A DNA stretch of 64,000 bases. Origin: Rudaea cellulosilytica DSM 22992 (GTDB lineage Bacteria; Pseudomonadota; Gammaproteobacteria; Xanthomonadales; Rhodanobacteraceae). Both the position numbers and the translations under genes were made by a program. The notes under the pieces are model-generated. The model ran no database searches. It worked only from the letters and a program-made list of their open reading frames with translations, and was not told the origin of the DNA. Where the stretch lies: positions 992,001 through 1,056,000 of the forward strand of contig NZ_KB899242.1 in NCBI RefSeq assembly GCF_000378125.1, written 5' to 3'. This document shows positions 7,409 to 15,061 of the stretch, one piece after another; within the stretch, counting starts at the first letter, position 1, and every line of letters begins with the position of its first letter.

Positions 7409-9289
7409 TTATTTCCCTTGCGAATCGCTCCCAGCCGCTTTGCAGGCGACGAAATCGAGTGCCGGCACTTCGACCGCGTAGCTGCCGGTTGCCACGCTGC
7501 GCGGAGCGCAGGCGCCGTGCAGTGCCGTCCATCGAACGGACGTCGGCCCAACGGATATGCGTGCCGATATCGCAGTCGCGCTTGTGTTGAACACGGCGAG
7601 CACTTCGTCGCCTGCCGCCGAAATCCGCGAGATAGCGAGCAGCCCCGGCTTGTCGCCCGAAAGGCGCGTGATCTGGCGTCCGCGCCGCAGCGCTTCTTCC
7701 CGGCGGCGGATGCGGACCATCTCGGCGATGTCCCGATACAACGGATGGGTCGTGTCGAAGTGATCGGACTCCACACTGGAAACCGGACTCAGCCGCTCCG
7801 CGGCGCGGAAGCTCGGCACTTGGCTTGCGAACATGTCCTCGCGCGAATCCTGGTCGCTGTGTCCGGCGCCGGTAAAACCCTGCTCGTCGCCATAGTAAAG
7901 AACCGGAACGCCGCGCGCGAACAGGATGACGGCGTGCGCGAGACGCACGCGGCGCAGGACTTCGTCGGACGGCGCATCCGGCCGCGCCTCGCGCACGGCA
8001 TGGGCGAAACGCTTGACGTCGTGATTTCCGGTCAGCGTCGCCAGGCGCGCAGCGTTGCTCTCGCCGCCTTCGTAGAGCACATCGGCGGCGAACACTTCGG
8101 CGATGCGATCGGTCGGACCGTCCTTGGCGATCGCGTCGACCAATGCGCCCTGCAGCGCGAAGTCGTTCACCCCGGGCAGGCCGTCGACGCGCGTGTGGCG
8201 CGCGAGCATCGCCGGCGAGAACTCCATGACTTCGCCGAAGATATGGAAGTTGGCGATGCCCTTCGCCTTCGCCCGGACCAGCATCGCCGGTACGAACACC
8301 TGCCAGAACTCGGGGTTCACGTGGCGCGCGGTGTCGATGCGGAACCCGTCGAGGCCGAAGTCGTCGATCCACTGGCCGTAGATGTCGATGAAACCCTGCA
8401 CGACGCGCGGGTTCTCGGTGAACACGTCGTCGAGACCGAAGAAGTCGCCGAACTGCGAGCTTTCGCCTGCGAACGTCGACTCGCCGCGGTTGTGGTAGTA
8501 GATCGGATCGTTGAGCCAGTCGGGCTTCTTCGCGTGCTTCTCCGCCTCGGGCACGTAGGGCGTATAGGCGTAGTCCGCGCGGGTCAGGCGGGCGAAGTTC
8601 TGCGCGTCGAGACGGGGTGCCTCGTCGCCGAGGAAGCCCGGGTTAATCGCCTCGCCGGAAGCCGCGCTGCGCACGTACGGGAAATCCGCGCGCGAACGAT
8701 AGGTGCATGCCGTACCTGCGCATTCGCGATATTTGATGACGTCGGCGGTATGGTTCACGACGAGATCGAAGTACACCTTCATCCCACGCGCATGCGCAGC
8801 GTCGACGAAGGCCTTGTAGTCGGCCTTCGTGCCAAGATGCGGATCGACGTCGGTGAAGTCGAGTCCCCAGTAGCCGTGGTATCCGGCCGATTCGTTTCCG
8901 TCGAGGCTCTGCACGGCCTTGTTGCGCAACACTGGCGTCAGCCAAATCGCAGTCGCGCCCAAGCCTTGGATGTAGTCGAGCTTGTCGAGGACGCCCTTGA
9001 TGTCGCCGCCGTGATAGAACGCCTTGTCGCGCGGATCGAATCCGGTTTTCGATCGGTTACCGGACACGCCGCCGCGATCGTTGCGGCGATCGCCGTTGCT
9101 GAACCGGTCCGGCATGACGAGGTAGATGATCTCGTCCTCGGGCAGGCGTGCGCGCAGCGCCGCAAGCGCCTGCGTCGCATGCGAACCCGATGCGGCAGGC
9201 GCCGCCGCAGCACTGATCGCACAGGCGAGCGGGAACGCCAGACGCACACCCCGGCGCTTTGCTTGCATAAACGCGCTGCTGCGAATCAT
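7409..9289 (-). CDS. Exported alpha-amylase family glycosidase (GH13)
   Basis: About 626 residues with a cleavable signal peptide (LAFPLACAISAAAAPAASG). GH13 conserved regions appear in order: I DLVVNHTAD, II GFRIDTARHV with the nucleophile Asp, III FGEVMEF with the acid/base Glu, and IV LTGNHDVKRF. The N-terminal IIYLVMPDRFSNGD and AIWLTPVL are typical of cyclomaltodextrinase/amylase-like enzymes, and a C-terminal beta domain follows the barrel. It should act on alpha-glucans in the periplasm or outside the cell. The ATG at 9289 is preferred over the ATG at 9304 because GGGGA precedes it by 5 nt. No sugar transporter is adjacent. Exact substrate cannot be read from sequence. Confidence 0.9.
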   Translation of the reverse strand: MIRSSAFMQAKRRGVRLAFPLACAISAAAAPAASGSHATQALAALRARLPEDEIIYLVMPDRFSNGDRRNDRGGVSGNRSKTGFDPRDKAFYHGGDIKGVLDKLDYIQGLGATAIWLTPVLRNKAVQSLDGNESAGYHGYWGLDFTDVDPHLGTKADYKAFVDAAHARGMKVYFDLVVNHTADVIKYRECAGTACTYRSRADFPYVRSAASGEAINPGFLGDEAPRLDAQNFARLTRADYAYTPYVPEAEKHAKKPDWLNDPIYYHNRGESTFAGESSQFGDFFGLDDVFTENPRVVQGFIDIYGQWIDDFGLDGFRIDTARHVNPEFWQVFVPAMLVRAKAKGIANFHIFGEVMEFSPAMLARHTRVDGLPGVNDFALQGALVDAIAKDGPTDRIAEVFAADVLYEGGESNAARLATLTGNHDVKRFAHAVREARPDAPSDEVLRRVRLAHAVILFARGVPVLYYGDEQGFTGAGHSDQDSREDMFASQVPSFRAAERLSPVSSVESDHFDTTHPLYRDIAEMVRIRRREEALRRGRQITRLSGDKPGLLAISRISAAGDEVLAVFNTSATAISARISVGPTSVRWTALHGACAPRSVATGSYAVEVPALDFVACKAAGSDSQGK

Positions 9290-9390
9290 CGCCGTCCCCG
9301 TCATTGTCGATACGCGGCGATTCTATTGTCCGTGCGATCGTGGCAGACCGTTGCCCGCATACGTATTCATGCGGCCGCGACGTTCGACGG

Positions 9391-10824
9391 TTATGGAGTT
9401 GTCGCCGCGTCGATGCTTTTGACAGCCACCTCGACCATGAAATCGATCTCGTCCGGAGCGATCACGTACGGCGGCATGAAATAGATCACGTCGCCGAGCG
9501 GACGCAGCAGCACGCCCAGTGGCAGCGCATGCCGATATGCGCGCAGGCCGCGGCGCTCGGCGGCAGGAAACGGTGTGCGCGTCGTCTTGTCGCGCACGAG
9601 TTCGACCGCGGCGATCATGCCGGTCTGGCGTACCTCGGCGACGTGCGGATGATCGGCGAGTGGTGCGAGCCGCTCGCGCAGGCGTTGCGCGAGCACGCCG
9701 TTGCGTTCGATGACGGGCTCGTCGCGGAAGATCGCGAGCGTCTCCAGGGCCGCGCGGCAGGCGAGCGCATTGCCGGTGTAGCTGTGCGAATGCAGGAACG
9801 CCTTGCCGGCCGTGTACTCGGCGTAGAACGCGTCATAGACGCGCGCCGTCGTCAGCACCGCGGAAAACGGCAGGAAGCCGCCGGTGATGCCCTTCGACAG
9901 GCAGAGGAAGTCGGGCGTGATATTTGCCTGCTCGCAGGCGAACAGCGTGCCGGTGCGGCCGAAGCCGACCGCGATCTCGTCGGCGATCAGGTGCACGTCG
10001 AACTCGTCGCAGAGCCGACGCAGGCCGGTGAGATAAGCCGGGTGATACATGCGCATGCCGCCGGCGCACTGCACGAGCGGCTCGACGATCACCGCACTGA
10101 CCTCGTGTGCGTGGTGTTCGAGCGCCGCGCGCATGTCGGCGAGCTTGCGCAACGAATGCGTTTGCCAATCCTCGCCCGCTTCGCGCTCGTGGCAGTCGGG
10201 CGAGGCGACGAAGATCGGCTCGCCGAGCAGCGGCGCATAGGTCGCGCGGTACAGCGGCACGTCGGTGACGGTCAAAGCGCCGAGCGTCTCGCCGTGATAG
10301 CCGCCGCTCAGCGCGATGAAGCGCGTCTTGCCGTCGCGACCCAGGTTGCGCCAGTAGTGGAAACTCATCTTCAGCGCGATTTCGATCGCGCTCGAACCGT
10401 TGTCGCCGTAGAACACGCGTGCGAGGTGTCGATCTTTCTCGCCCTGCGAAACAGAGCCGGGGTTCGGCGCGACGCGGAGCAATTCTTCGGCGAGCAGGAT
10501 GCCCGGCTCGTGGCTGAACCCGGCGAAGATCACATGCTCGAGCTTGTCGAGCTGATCCTTGATCGCCGCAGCTATACGCGGATTGGCGTGGCCGAACAGA
10601 TTCGTCCACCACGAGGAAACCGCGTCGAGATAGCGCTTGCCGTCGTGGTCGATCAGCCATGCGCCTTCGCCGCGCGCGATCGGGGTCAGCGGCACGCGCG
10701 CGCCGTCGAGGTCGGCGTGGTCGCGCATCTGCGTGCATGGGTGCCAGAGCACGGCGAGGTCGCGCGCGGTCCAGTCGGCCTTGAGCGAGCGGAGGGACGG
10801 ATCGGACGGAGGTACGGAAGTCAT
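9391..10824 (-). CDS. bioA: Adenosylmethionine--8-amino-7-oxononanoate aminotransferase BioA
   Basis: A 477-residue class III PLP aminotransferase. BioA hallmarks: WHPCTQM near the N-terminus, SSWWTNLFGHANP, FYGDNGSSAIEIALKM, SGGYHGETLGAL, IADEIAVGFGRTG, and CLSKGITGG with the PLP-binding Lys. It uses SAM as amino donor to make 7,8-diaminopelargonate in biotin synthesis. The start at 10824 (MTSVPP) was chosen over an in-frame extension to 10857 that would overlap the hisN promoter. No other bio gene is nearby, so the pathway is split. It is divergent from hisN with 47 bp between starts. Confidence 0.96.
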   Translation of the reverse strand: MTSVPPSDPSLRSLKADWTARDLAVLWHPCTQMRDHADLDGARVPLTPIARGEGAWLIDHDGKRYLDAVSSWWTNLFGHANPRIAAAIKDQLDKLEHVIFAGFSHEPGILLAEELLRVAPNPGSVSQGEKDRHLARVFYGDNGSSAIEIALKMSFHYWRNLGRDGKTRFIALSGGYHGETLGALTVTDVPLYRATYAPLLGEPIFVASPDCHEREAGEDWQTHSLRKLADMRAALEHHAHEVSAVIVEPLVQCAGGMRMYHPAYLTGLRRLCDEFDVHLIADEIAVGFGRTGTLFACEQANITPDFLCLSKGITGGFLPFSAVLTTARVYDAFYAEYTAGKAFLHSHSYTGNALACRAALETLAIFRDEPVIERNGVLAQRLRERLAPLADHPHVAEVRQTGMIAAVELVRDKTTRTPFPAAERRGLRAYRHALPLGVLLRPLGDVIYFMPPYVIAPDEIDFMVEVAVKSIDAATTP

Positions 10825-10826
10825 TT

Positions 10827-10835
10827 TGTTATGAT
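10827..10835 (+). promoter_or_regulatory. Extended -10 promoter for hisN
   Basis: TGT followed directly by TATGAT (10830-10835) fits the extended -10 pattern TGnTATAAT; no convincing -35 is needed or seen. The start of transcription would be near 10842, 30 nt before the hisN ATG. The element sits just outside the bioA start codon, so the two divergent genes share a very compact control region. Confidence 0.5.
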
Positions 10836-10871
10836 CTGCGCCCTCCCCTCGCCACACAAGACTTGCAGTTC

Positions 10872-11651
10872 ATGCCGACTCCTGCCTTCCTCGATTCCGC
10901 GCTCGATGTCGCCAGGCAGGCCGCGCAAGCCGCCGCGGAAGTGATCGCGCGGCATTGGCGCGCCGGTACCGAGGTCGAAATCAAATCCGACCAGACTCCG
11001 GTGACGATCGCCGACCGCGAAGCCGAAGCGGCGATCAAGCACGTGCTGCGCGCGGCGTTCCCCGAGCACGCCTACTACGGCGAAGAGGAAGGCCGCGAGG
11101 GTGACGGCGATTTTCTGTGGCTGATCGACCCGATCGACGGCACGCGCAGCTTCGTACGCGGCTATCCGATGTTCTCGACCCAGATCGCGCTGATGCATCG
11201 CGGCGAACTCGTGCTCGGCGTGTCGAGCGCATCCGAATTTGGCGAACTCGCCTGGGCGCGCAAGGGTGGAGGTGCGCTCCTCGGCGGCAAGCCGATCCGG
11301 GTCGCGGCGACGAACGCATTCGATGCGCAGACCGCGATCTCGTTCGGCAACGTGAAGACGCTTTCGCGCGGCCCCGGTTGGAACGCGCTCGCGGGACTGG
11401 TCCAGCGCTGCGGTCGCACGCGCGGCTACGGCGATTTCTACCACTATCACCTGCTCGCGCGCGGCAGCCTCGATCTGGTCATCGAATCCGACGTCAATAT
11501 CCTCGACATCGCCGCGCTCGCCGTGATCGTGCGCGAAGCGGGCGGCACGTTCACCGATCTCGGTGGACATGCGTTGTCGCTGGCGACGACGAGCGTGCTC
11601 GCCGGCACGCCGGCGCTGCATGCGCAGGCGCTGCAGCTCGGGCTGACTTAG
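10872..11651 (+). CDS. hisN: Histidinol-phosphatase / inositol-phosphatase family protein (HisN type)
   Basis: A 259-residue protein of the inositol-monophosphatase superfamily. Metal-site motifs are GEEEGREGD, WLIDPIDGTRSFVRGYPMF and, near the end, DVNILDIAALAVIVREAGG. The form SFVRGYPMF and YGDFYHYHLLARG match HisN-type histidinol-phosphate phosphatases, which complete an alternative histidine route in organisms lacking the HisB N-terminal phosphatase; general inositol or sugar phosphatase activity is the alternative. The ATG at 10872 is used; a TTG at 10863 is in frame but weaker. There is no clear Shine-Dalgarno. The gene is followed after 16 bp by a TIR element. Confidence 0.85.
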   Translation: MPTPAFLDSALDVARQAAQAAAEVIARHWRAGTEVEIKSDQTPVTIADREAEAAIKHVLRAAFPEHAYYGEEEGREGDGDFLWLIDPIDGTRSFVRGYPMFSTQIALMHRGELVLGVSSASEFGELAWARKGGGALLGGKPIRVAATNAFDAQTAISFGNVKTLSRGPGWNALAGLVQRCGRTRGYGDFYHYHLLARGSLDLVIESDVNILDIAALAVIVREAGGTFTDLGGHALSLATTSVLAGTPALHAQALQLGLT

Positions 11652-11667
11652 CCGGCGACAGAAAACT

Positions 11668-11893
11668 AGAACCTATCTCAAAACGTAGCGAGCGAAGACA
11701 GTTCGTGCGTCGCCGGAGCGCAGGAACCGGAGTTTACAGACGGTAAATGAGGATTACATGCCGCTCCTGCGGCATGCCCTGCGGGCCAGCTTCGCTGTTC
11801 GCTTCGGCATCCTGCCTCCGCAGTCCGAGCGCCGCCGGCGCGCCCGATTTTGGTTTGAATCGGGTCGAGCGCAGTAGTTTTGAGACAGGTTCT
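11668..11893. repeat. Long TIR element, copy 1 (226 bp)
   Basis: The ends are inverted repeats: 17 bp at 11668-11684 (AGAACCTATCTCAAAAC) and its complement at 11877-11893, with one mismatch. The interior is shared in blocks with the element at 45260-45472, for example GTAGCGAGCGAAGA, GGAGCGCAGGAACCGGAG, TGAGGATTAC and CATCCTGCCTCCGCAGTCC. No protein is encoded. It fills the gap between convergent hisN and the methyltransferase gene, and its right end supplies two bases of that gene's stop codon. Confidence 0.88.
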
Positions 11894-12665
11894 ACACCAG
11901 CGCCGCGACCATCACGCGCTTGCCGTGACGCAGCTGCTCGTAGCCATCCGCCGGCACGGGCAGCACATAGGCTTCGCGGAAGCCGACTGCACGCAGCAAC
12001 CACAGCAATCCCTCGGTGCTCGGCGCGAGGCAGACGCCGGTGACGCTGGCTTCCGGCGCATGCGTTTCGTCGACCTCGTCGATGATGCCGAAGCAGCCCT
12101 TGAGCGGACGCACGTATTCGTACGAGCCCCAATCGACCATGCCGGACATGTGCGGCACGACCTGGGTCTCGATCACGCAGGCGCGTCGCGCGAGCGCGCG
12201 CGCGACGCGCAGCGCACCGATCGGATTCTCGAGGTGATAGAGCAGGCCGAACATCAGCACGAGATCGTGCACCCCGTCGGTCTCGGGCTTCAGCGCGAAC
12301 ACGTCGCGCTGGCGCGTCTTGATCGCGTCCAGTTCGTAGATGCTCGCGAGCAACGCGGCGTCTTCGACATGCTCGTCGCGCGCATCGACCGAGGTGACCT
12401 GACCGAAACCCGCGCGCGCGAGCTGCAACGAAAACCAGCCCTGGTGGCAGGCCAGATCGATCGCGCTCAGCGCGCCGCGATCGCCGGCGAACCTGTCGGC
12501 GAGGAATTTATCGAGCATGCGCGCGCGCGTGTGGTGGATCGCATCGACGCGGCCGTCATGCGTGCTCGTCAACGTGCGTCCGTCCGGCAACGCCAGCGGA
12601 TAGAACCAGGATTTTGCCAACGCGCGCGCATACAGCGCTTCGCGGTCGGGGGTGGCTGTCGACAT
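11892..12665 (-). CDS. Class I SAM-dependent methyltransferase (CmoB-like fold)
   Basis: A 257-residue protein. The N-terminal WFYPLALPDG resembles the CmoB/DUF1698 group. The SAM-binding core is visible: AIDLACHQGWFSLQLARAG (motif I), VTSVDARDEHVEDA (motif II) and HDLVLMFGLLYHLENPIGAL (motif IV/post IV). The substrate is not identifiable; a tRNA wobble carboxymethyl transfer like CmoB is only one possibility because the protein is shorter than CmoB (~320). The TAG stop lies within the end of the TIR element. The start at 12665 (MSTATPD) is followed upstream by a 153-bp gap with nothing recognised. Confidence 0.8.
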   Translation of the reverse strand: MSTATPDREALYARALAKSWFYPLALPDGRTLTSTHDGRVDAIHHTRARMLDKFLADRFAGDRGALSAIDLACHQGWFSLQLARAGFGQVTSVDARDEHVEDAALLASIYELDAIKTRQRDVFALKPETDGVHDLVLMFGLLYHLENPIGALRVARALARRACVIETQVVPHMSGMVDWGSYEYVRPLKGCFGIIDEVDETHAPEASVTGVCLAPSTEGLLWLLRAVGFREAYVLPVPADGYEQLRHGKRVMVAALV

Positions 12666-12818
12666 TACTGCTCCGTCTGAGGGTCTGCGGATCGATCGGC
12701 GCGGCGCGCTCTAGGCGACAGCCGGTGCCGGGGCAGTTCATGCTTCGATCCGCTGCGGGCTGCGAATCATAGCAAGCAATGCGCATGCCGGCACGGCAGT
12801 GCGATGCTGCAGTGTTGC

Positions 12819-13571
12819 TCAGACGCGCCCGGCAAGCAGATGGAACTGCCAGCACACCTCGCGTACGCGCGGCGGATCGCCCCAGGCCACTCGCAGGTCG
12901 GGCTCGACGATGCCGACCGGGTCTTCGCCATTGGCCTTGATGTAGCGCTGCGTCGCCGACCATGAGCGCAGATAGGCGAGCAGTTGATCGACGTTCCAGC
13001 GCATGATCATCGGAAATTCGGGCGCGTCGATCGCTGCGAAAGGAAACGGAATCGTGCGGTAGCCCGCGTCGACATAGGCGCGCTCTTGCGGCCAATGCGG
13101 GCCGGTGAGCGCATCGCCGTAGAGATGCTCGATCACACCGTCGATCGCCGCTTCGCCGGTGCCGCAGGCGGCGTAGGCCCACGCTGCGAAAACGCCGCCC
13201 GGCTTGAGCACGCGCCTCACCTCGGCGTAAAACGCAGCGAAATCGAACCAATGCAGAGCCTGCGCGACGGTGACGAGGCTCGCGCTCGCGTCGGCGAGCG
13301 AAGAGCGTTCCGCCGGCTCGACCCGGTAGTCGATATTCGCACGCGGCTCCGCGTCGGCAATCTGGTTCGCGCTTGGATCGGTGGCGACGACGCGATCGAA
13401 GTGCCGTGCGAGCGCGACGCTGGCCTGGCCGTTGCCGCAACCGCAATCCCAGGCGAGCGCACGGTCCGGAGCCTGCGCGGCGAGCCAGTCGAACAGCGCG
13501 TCCGGATAGGTCGGCCGCGCTTCGCGATACAAATCGGCATGGCCGGAAAAGTGATCCTTGAATTGGCTCAT
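12819..13571 (-). CDS. Class I SAM-dependent methyltransferase (UbiE/TAM-like)
   Basis: A 250-residue protein beginning FKDHFSGHADLYREARPTYP, a common opening of small-molecule methyltransferases related to trans-aconitate methyltransferase. Motif I is AWDCGCGNGQASVALA, motif II VVATDPSANQI, then VTVAQALHWFDFAAFYAEV and VLKPGGVFAAW. The substrate is unknown. Its ATG overlaps the stop of the pseudouridine synthase gene upstream (ATGA), so the two are co-translated. Single-gene function would be guessed as small-molecule O- or C-methylation. Confidence 0.85.
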   Translation of the reverse strand: MSQFKDHFSGHADLYREARPTYPDALFDWLAAQAPDRALAWDCGCGNGQASVALARHFDRVVATDPSANQIADAEPRANIDYRVEPAERSSLADASASLVTVAQALHWFDFAAFYAEVRRVLKPGGVFAAWAYAACGTGEAAIDGVIEHLYGDALTGPHWPQERAYVDAGYRTIPFPFAAIDAPEFPMIMRWNVDQLLAYLRSWSATQRYIKANGEDPVGIVEPDLRVAWGDPPRVREVCWQFHLLAGRV

Positions 13572-14119
13572 GGCGGATCTTCCTCGTTTCTCGTTTCGCC
13601 GGGTTTCAGTGCGCCCAGATCAATCCCGCCGATGCGTACCCGGACCAGCCGCAGAGTCGGCAAGCCGACCGCCGCGGTCATGCGTCGCACCTGGCGATTG
13701 CGGCCTTCGCGGATCGTCAGTTCGATGAACGCGTCTGCCACCGACTTGCGAAAGCGCACGGGCGGATCGCGCGGCCACAGCCATTCGGGTGCATGTGCCA
13801 ACAGCGTCGCGCGGGCGGGCAAGGTCGGGCCGTCGTTCAAAAGTACACTTTTTCGCAATTGCGCGAGTTGTTCCGCACTCGGTGCGCCTTCGACCTGGAC
13901 GAGATAGGTCTTCTCGACCTTGAACTTCGGATCGGTCAGGCGTTGTGCCAACTTGCCGTCGTCGGTCAGCAACAACAGTCCCTCGCTGTCGTAGTCGAGA
14001 CGGCCGGCGGGATAGACGCCCGGCTGGGCGATGAACTCGGCCAGTGTCCGCCGCGGCGGCGAGCTTTTGTCGGTGAACTGGCAGAGAACGTTGAACGGCT
14101 TGTTGAACGCGAGCAGCAT
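13568..14119 (-). CDS. rluE: RluE-like 23S rRNA pseudouridine synthase (RsuA family)
   Basis: A 183-residue protein. The catalytic motif GRLDYDSEGLLLLTDDG carries the Asp nucleophile; the opening LLAFNKPFNVLCQF, VEKTYLVQVEG and REGRNRQVRRMTAAVGLPTLRLVR are typical of RsuA/RluE. There is no N-terminal S4 domain, which agrees with RluE (U2457 of 23S rRNA) rather than RsuA or RluB. The ATG at 14119 is preferred to an in-frame upstream start at 14167 that would run through the hairpin at 14129-14159. It is translationally coupled to the following methyltransferase gene. Confidence 0.87.
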   Translation of the reverse strand: MLLAFNKPFNVLCQFTDKSSPPRRTLAEFIAQPGVYPAGRLDYDSEGLLLLTDDGKLAQRLTDPKFKVEKTYLVQVEGAPSAEQLAQLRKSVLLNDGPTLPARATLLAHAPEWLWPRDPPVRFRKSVADAFIELTIREGRNRQVRRMTAAVGLPTLRLVRVRIGGIDLGALKPGETRNEEDPP

Positions 14120-14128
14120 GCACGGATT

Positions 14129-14159
14129 GTCCCTTCCCCGGGCCGGCAGGGGAAGGGAC
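14129..14159 (-). terminator. Hairpin between exported methyltransferase-like gene and rluE
   Basis: Perfect 11-bp arms GTCCCTTCCCC (14129-14139) and GGGGAAGGGAC (14149-14159) with a 9-nt loop. It lies 22 bp after the stop of the upstream minus-strand gene. There is no good T-run, so termination may be weak or the structure may only stabilise the 3' end. Confidence 0.5.
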
Positions 14160-14181
14160 GGTCGCAAGTTCCTCGATGAAC

Positions 14182-15030
14182 CTACTTCTTCGGCTTGACG
14201 AACTTCAGCGTCATCCGGTCCGACTCGCCGATCGCGGCGTATTTTTCACGATCGACGTCCTTGAGCGCATACGTCGGCGGCAGCGTCCACACACCCTTCG
14301 GATAGTCCTTCGTGTCCTTCGGATTGGCGTTGATCTCGCTCTGCGCCTCGAGCTTGAAGCCGGCGTCGGTGGCGAGCTTGACCACGGCATCGACCGGAAG
14401 ATAACCCGATTCCTTGTCCTGCTCGAGCGTCGTGCCCGGCTTGGCGCGATGGTCGACGACGCCGAGCGTGCCGCCCGGCTTGAGCACGGCGAACATCGCC
14501 TTGAATATCGGTTCGGCGACGCTGTCGTCAGTCATGTTGTGCACGTTGCGAAACGTCAGCACGACATCCGCGCTCCCCGGAGGACCGAGCACCGCCGTCT
14601 TCGGCACGAACTCGACGACCTGGGCCGCGGAATACCGCGCCGGGTCCGCCGCCAGCTTGGCCTTGATCCCGGTCTTGTTGAGCGCTTCCTCACCGCCCGG
14701 CTTATCCGGCTTGATGATGGCGGCGACGTAGTGGCCGTGCTCCTTGAGGTACGGCGCCAGAATTTCGGTATACCAGCCGCCTCCGGGATACAGCTCGATC
14801 ACGCTCTGGTTCGGCGCAACGCCGAAGAACGCGAGCGTTTCCTTCGGGTGGCGGTATTTGTCGCGCGCCTTGTTCTTGTCCGAGCGCCAGTCGCCGGCCA
14901 GAACCGTGTCGATCGATGTTGCCTGCGCGAGTGCGCCCGGCGTGACTGGCGCCTTGGGCTGATCGGCGAAGGCGGAATTCGCGGCCAATGCGGCCGCGAG
15001 TGCCAGGGTCAATGTTGCGATATTGCGCAT
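14182..15030 (-). CDS. Exported class I SAM-methyltransferase-like protein
   Basis: A 282-residue protein with a clear signal peptide (LTLALAAALAANSAFA, cut before DQPK). The mature part has a methyltransferase fold: SVIELYPGGGWYTEILAPYL (motif I), HYVAAIIKPD, DVVLTFRNVHNMTDD and MFAVLKPGGTLGVVDHRA. Relatives are annotated as predicted periplasmic or lipoprotein methyltransferases (COG4798-like), but SAM is not known to be available outside the cytoplasm. The start at 15030 (MRNIATL) was chosen because it gives the signal peptide; the frame stays open upstream into antisense of aceK. It may bind another ligand. Confidence 0.83.
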   Translation of the reverse strand: MRNIATLTLALAAALAANSAFADQPKAPVTPGALAQATSIDTVLAGDWRSDKNKARDKYRHPKETLAFFGVAPNQSVIELYPGGGWYTEILAPYLKEHGHYVAAIIKPDKPGGEEALNKTGIKAKLAADPARYSAAQVVEFVPKTAVLGPPGSADVVLTFRNVHNMTDDSVAEPIFKAMFAVLKPGGTLGVVDHRAKPGTTLEQDKESGYLPVDAVVKLATDAGFKLEAQSEINANPKDTKDYPKGVWTLPPTYALKDVDREKYAAIGESDRMTLKFVKPKK

Positions 15031-15061
15031 GAAACTGCTCCCTCTTGTGGTGATAACCGGC

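Noticed and set aside
6695-9484. A 929-codon open frame on the plus strand
   Set aside because: It runs antisense to rsmE and the GH13 gene, both of which have strong family motifs. Its composition (Arg/His/Ala/Val, no domain) is the usual shadow of high-GC codon bias.
11668-11893. Insertion sequence
   Set aside because: It has terminal inverted repeats but no transposase frame, and no target-site duplication could be recognised by eye.
12666-12818. Small gene between the two methyltransferase genes
   Set aside because: No frame with a ribosome site and reasonable codon use was found in the 153-bp gap.
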